Source: Salminus brasiliensis (taxonomy: Eukaryota; Chordata; Actinopteri; Characiformes; Bryconidae). Taken from it: a stretch of DNA of 64,000 bases. Under the pieces are notes generated by a model. It worked only from the letters and a program-made list of their open reading frames with translations. It did no database searches and was not told where the DNA came from. The position numbers and the translations under genes were made by a program. This document shows, piece by piece, positions 62,501 through 64,000 of this stretch. The stretch lies in the NCBI RefSeq assembly GCF_030463535.1, contig NC_132892.1, positions 31,123,436 to 31,187,435 of the forward strand, written 5' to 3'. Each line of letters begins with the position of its first letter. Positions within the stretch are counted from its first letter, which is position 1.

Positions 62501-63753
62501 TCAAGCACAAATCTAAAGAAGCTAATTTTAGTCACCAAATTTGACACACAAACACGGTCAGCCAAGTCCAGTTTTACACTGGAGCTACGAGGCTAATGTT
62601 GCTAACAAGCAATCGAAGCTCATACCTCACCAATAGTGCTAACTGCATGATTAAAAGATGCTCATTTCATTAGTTGTTAACTACATTAGCTTTGTTGCTC
62701 CATTATAAACCTAACAAAGCAAACTTCAGACACTAAATATGACCAAATATGATCTGCCACATTTATTATTATTTAATTATTCATTTTTGAACACACCAAC
62801 ACAGTTTAGATGGAGTGTGGGATTGGATATATTGTTAGCACCAAGCTAATTCCATTACTATGTTAGCTACGTTAGCCATGCTGCTTTAGCATAAAACAAA
62901 ACAAGCTTCAGACACCAAATATGATATTATTGAGGTTTGAGGTTTGCTTCCTTAGTGTAACACTGGAGCTACAAGGCTAACGTAGCTTACAGGTATTGGA
63001 AGATTAGCATGGTGCTAATGCCTAAATTATCACACACTCTCCTCAAGCAGTGGAGGTGAGCGGTAGTCTCTAATGGACTCGATTATGTGGTTTCTGACAC
63101 TGTATGACTCGCTGTTATCTAGAACCATGGGCTGAAGTACAAGCTGAAGGGATTGTTAGCTGTTGTTAGCTATGCTAATGTACCTCAGCCCTGAGCTCAA
63201 CTACATAGGCATGTTTTGGCTGATCGACTGGATTTGAGGGAGTAAAATGTGTAAATATGATATTTATGTTTATATATATTTATTTATGACCAGTAATGAC
63301 CAGAAGACACAAAATTAGCCGTTAACTAAAGGCTGTTGGACAGACTTTCTTCTCGAGCCTGTATGCAGTTGGTGTGTGGGTTCCTCTGTGCTAAAGACTA
63401 ACCGAAGGATGCCTCTAAACGGACCCATTCAGAGAACTATACTGGATGTGGGTGCAGGACGAGCTGTTTCTGGAGGTTCTTTATTATTGGACTAAGTGGT
63501 CACCCTCTAGTGGTCACTGTCCGAACTGCACTGCATGAGTTAATATTCAAGTTGTTCTCTCTCTCTCGCTCTCTCTCTCTTTCTGTCTCCCCCTCCCTAT
63601 CTCTCCAGGACGATGAGGAATCGGTGTCCGTGTGCAGTTCTGATTATGACTCCGTATCTGATAACGGCCTGTTGAGCAGGAACGAGCCCATACGCAGCAA
63701 GGTGTCCAAGCTAACGGAGAAACTCCGCAAGCGCGTGCCCACCAACTCGACTG
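54751..63753 (+). CDS. zfyve27: Protrudin (ZFYVE27), N-terminal and central exons
   Basis: Protrudin is an ER membrane protein that binds VAP, Rab11-GDP, kinesin and PI3P, and promotes endosome transport and neurite growth. Coding exons: 54751-54959, 55156-55226, 55419-55605, 56082-56177, 56807-56919, 57529-57653, 58398-58469, 58602-58622, 63609-63753. Phases agree for 346 residues, then a split codon. Seen: FDLLDMVVSYKRM, hydrophobic segments at about 72-92 and 94-114, a hairpin segment at about 189-219 (FYGFLLMMVCMLY), acidic SVEEAEEAEP leading into the FFAT motif DDEFKDAIE (283-291), then a 7-residue microexon ENQLALQ. LSRNEPIRSKVSKLTEKLRK follows. The FYVE zinc finger is beyond the window (human protein 416 residues), so the gene is partial here only because the window stops. 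Exon 2 starts at 54722 with 29 nt of 5' UTR. Confidence 0.96.
55108..55153. repeat. (TG)n tract at zfyve27 exon 3 acceptor
   Basis: About 45 bp of (TG)n run straight into TAG at 55155, with no ordinary polypyrimidine tract. Confidence 0.9.
56273..56714 (+). mobile_element. Common TIR element (copy Q)
   Basis: Left end ATTAAATGGACAAAAGTATT and right end ACAAACATTTGGACAGAGTG. Body with small deletions. It lies in zfyve27 between exons 56177 and 56807. Confidence 0.88.
56763..56806. repeat. (GT)n(GC)n tract at a zfyve27 acceptor
   Basis: (GT)n followed by GCGCGCGCGCAG forms the acceptor of exon 56807-56919. Confidence 0.9.
57185..57355 (+). repeat. GGTTCT/AGAACC interspersed repeat
   Basis: Words GGCGGTTCTCTGAAGAACC and AAAAGGTTCTTCACATCGG resemble the element at 35400-35525. 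Family not assigned. It lies in a zfyve27 intron. Confidence 0.45.
57654..58380 (+). repeat. Polypurine intron of zfyve27 with tandem duplication
   Basis: Nearly pure purine on the plus strand (AGAGAGGACAAAGGAAA words). A block of about 180 bp containing GAGACAGAAGACAGGAAAGT occurs at about 57947 and again at about 58127. The second copy carries a perfect hairpin at 58164-58234. Long minus-strand frames are composition artefacts. Confidence 0.88.
58164..58234. repeat. Perfect 33-bp inverted repeat with 5-nt loop
   Basis: Arms 58164-58196 and 58202-58234 are exact reverse complements, with TTGCT between. The purine arm matches the surrounding tandem unit, and the pyrimidine arm is an inverted copy of it. 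Confidence 0.92.
58602..58622 (+). CDS. zfyve27: 21-nt protrudin microexon after the FFAT motif
   Basis: GAAAACCAGCTGGCCCTGCA plus a final G encodes ENQLALQ. It is flanked by the acceptor GCGTAAG and a strong GTGAGT donor. It is in frame with both neighbours, so skipping it keeps the frame. The upstream tract has three TGC triplets within about 18 nt of the acceptor. Confidence 0.8.
58623..60959 (+). other. zfyve27 intron 9, proximal part
   Basis: It contains (GT)n at 58959-58991, 59334-59356 and 59502-59544 and a 20-C run near 60433. No exon, transposon or RNA gene recognised. Confidence 0.5.
60960..63180 (+). repeat. Degenerate ~230-bp GCTAAC-rich repeat
   Basis: Phrases such as AAAGAAGCAAACTTTAGACA, CACCAAATATGACCA, GAGCTACAAGGCTAA and TTAGCTACATTAGC recur about six times, interrupted by copy R of the TIR element. 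Related single phrases occur at 4376-4440 and 48830-49030. Confidence 0.7.
61247..61658 (-). mobile_element. Common TIR element, one end lost (copy R)
   Basis: Minus orientation, from TCCCTGTAGAGAAGAAGTAC to GTCCCAATACTTTTGTCCAT. It is inserted inside the GCTAAC-rich repeat of zfyve27 intron 9. Confidence 0.87.
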
Positions 63754-63854
63754 GTCAGAACTCACTCACTGTAAAATGCTACATGTCATTGGACAAGCTA
63801 ATCTACTCACTAATTATTATATTTTCATAATTACTTTTTTAATTAATGCATTCA

Positions 63855-64000
63855 TAAATGAGTTCAATGAGAAACCGGGCACTGCTAATCACCTGCCCAA
63901 TTCCATCCCTACAGTGAACCCAATGGTCACTCTTGCTAAGCTCCAAAGATCCTGTGTGCAGATGGGACAAACTTTCAGAAGGTCAACCATCACAAGCTGG
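63855..64000 (+). mobile_element. Tc1-like transposase fragment with scrambled order
   Basis: One open frame reads KPGTANHLPNSIPTV, directly joined to NPMVTLAKLQRSC and FRRSTIT. In Tc1-type transposases the NPMVTL part belongs to the N-terminal DNA-binding region and the HLPNTIPTV part to the middle of the catalytic region, so the order is reversed. It continues past the window edge, in the zfyve27 intron. Confidence 0.7.

Overview
This is teleost fish nuclear DNA. It has spliced vertebrate genes with GT-AG introns, very frequent (CA)n/(TG)n tracts, large minisatellites, a tRNA-derived SINE, Tc1-like transposon debris and many copies of one short inverted-repeat transposon. An ostariophysan fish (characin or catfish relative) is my best guess from the repeat style, but that is inference. 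No bacterial, CRISPR or viral feature was seen.

Five genes can be reconstructed by hand from the exons. (1) A CDC25-family dual-specificity phosphatase on the minus strand (coding 293-7545, 12 exons, 417 codons, intact HCEFSSER active site). (2) pi4k2a on the plus strand (12736-26565, 9 exons, 449 codons, complete). (3) avpi1 on the minus strand (31597-35165, two coding exons, 201 codons), with a CpG-rich promoter and upstream exon near 37.8-38.1 kb. (4) A zmat4-like four-zinc-finger gene on the minus strand (43545-49201, 5 coding exons, 233 codons), with a TATA-box promoter near 50.45 kb. (5) zfyve27 (protrudin) on the plus strand, starting near 53.5 kb. Its coding exons run from 54751 to 63753, and the FYVE-domain exons lie beyond the window. 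The order pi4k2a - avpi1 - zfyve27 matches human 10q24.2 from memory. No marveld1 is seen between avpi1 and zfyve27, where the zmat4-like gene sits instead.

The rest is dominated by tandem repeats. Two arrays of one 40-bp monomer (9078-12251 and 13420-16377) sit on either side of the pi4k2a promoter and first exon. A 21-bp monomer forms four arrays, every one in an intron of a minus-strand gene (cdc25 twice, avpi1, zmat4-like). Further arrays are 73 bp (39350-40145, one NF-Y-type CCAAT box per unit), 39 bp (41886-42385), about 20/33 bp (50515-53105), about 42 bp (29250-30900) and a degenerate GCTAAC-rich block (60960-63180). Both divergent gene pairs (cdc25/pi4k2a and zmat4-like/zfyve27) have their shared upstream space filled by a minisatellite. 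About 18 copies or fragments of a 0.4-0.55 kb inverted-repeat element are scattered throughout.

There is no operon-like link between the genes. Pi4k2a and protrudin both act on endosomal or ER membranes and phosphoinositides, Cdc25 acts in cell-cycle control, and Avpi1 is a vasopressin-responsive small protein. The observations I rate highest are a 21-nt microexon directly after the protrudin FFAT motif, the restriction of the 21-bp arrays to minus-strand introns, the satellites around pi4k2a exon 1, a palindromic cAMP response element at the avpi1 promoter, and TG-repeat tracts used as polypyrimidine tracts at many splice acceptors.
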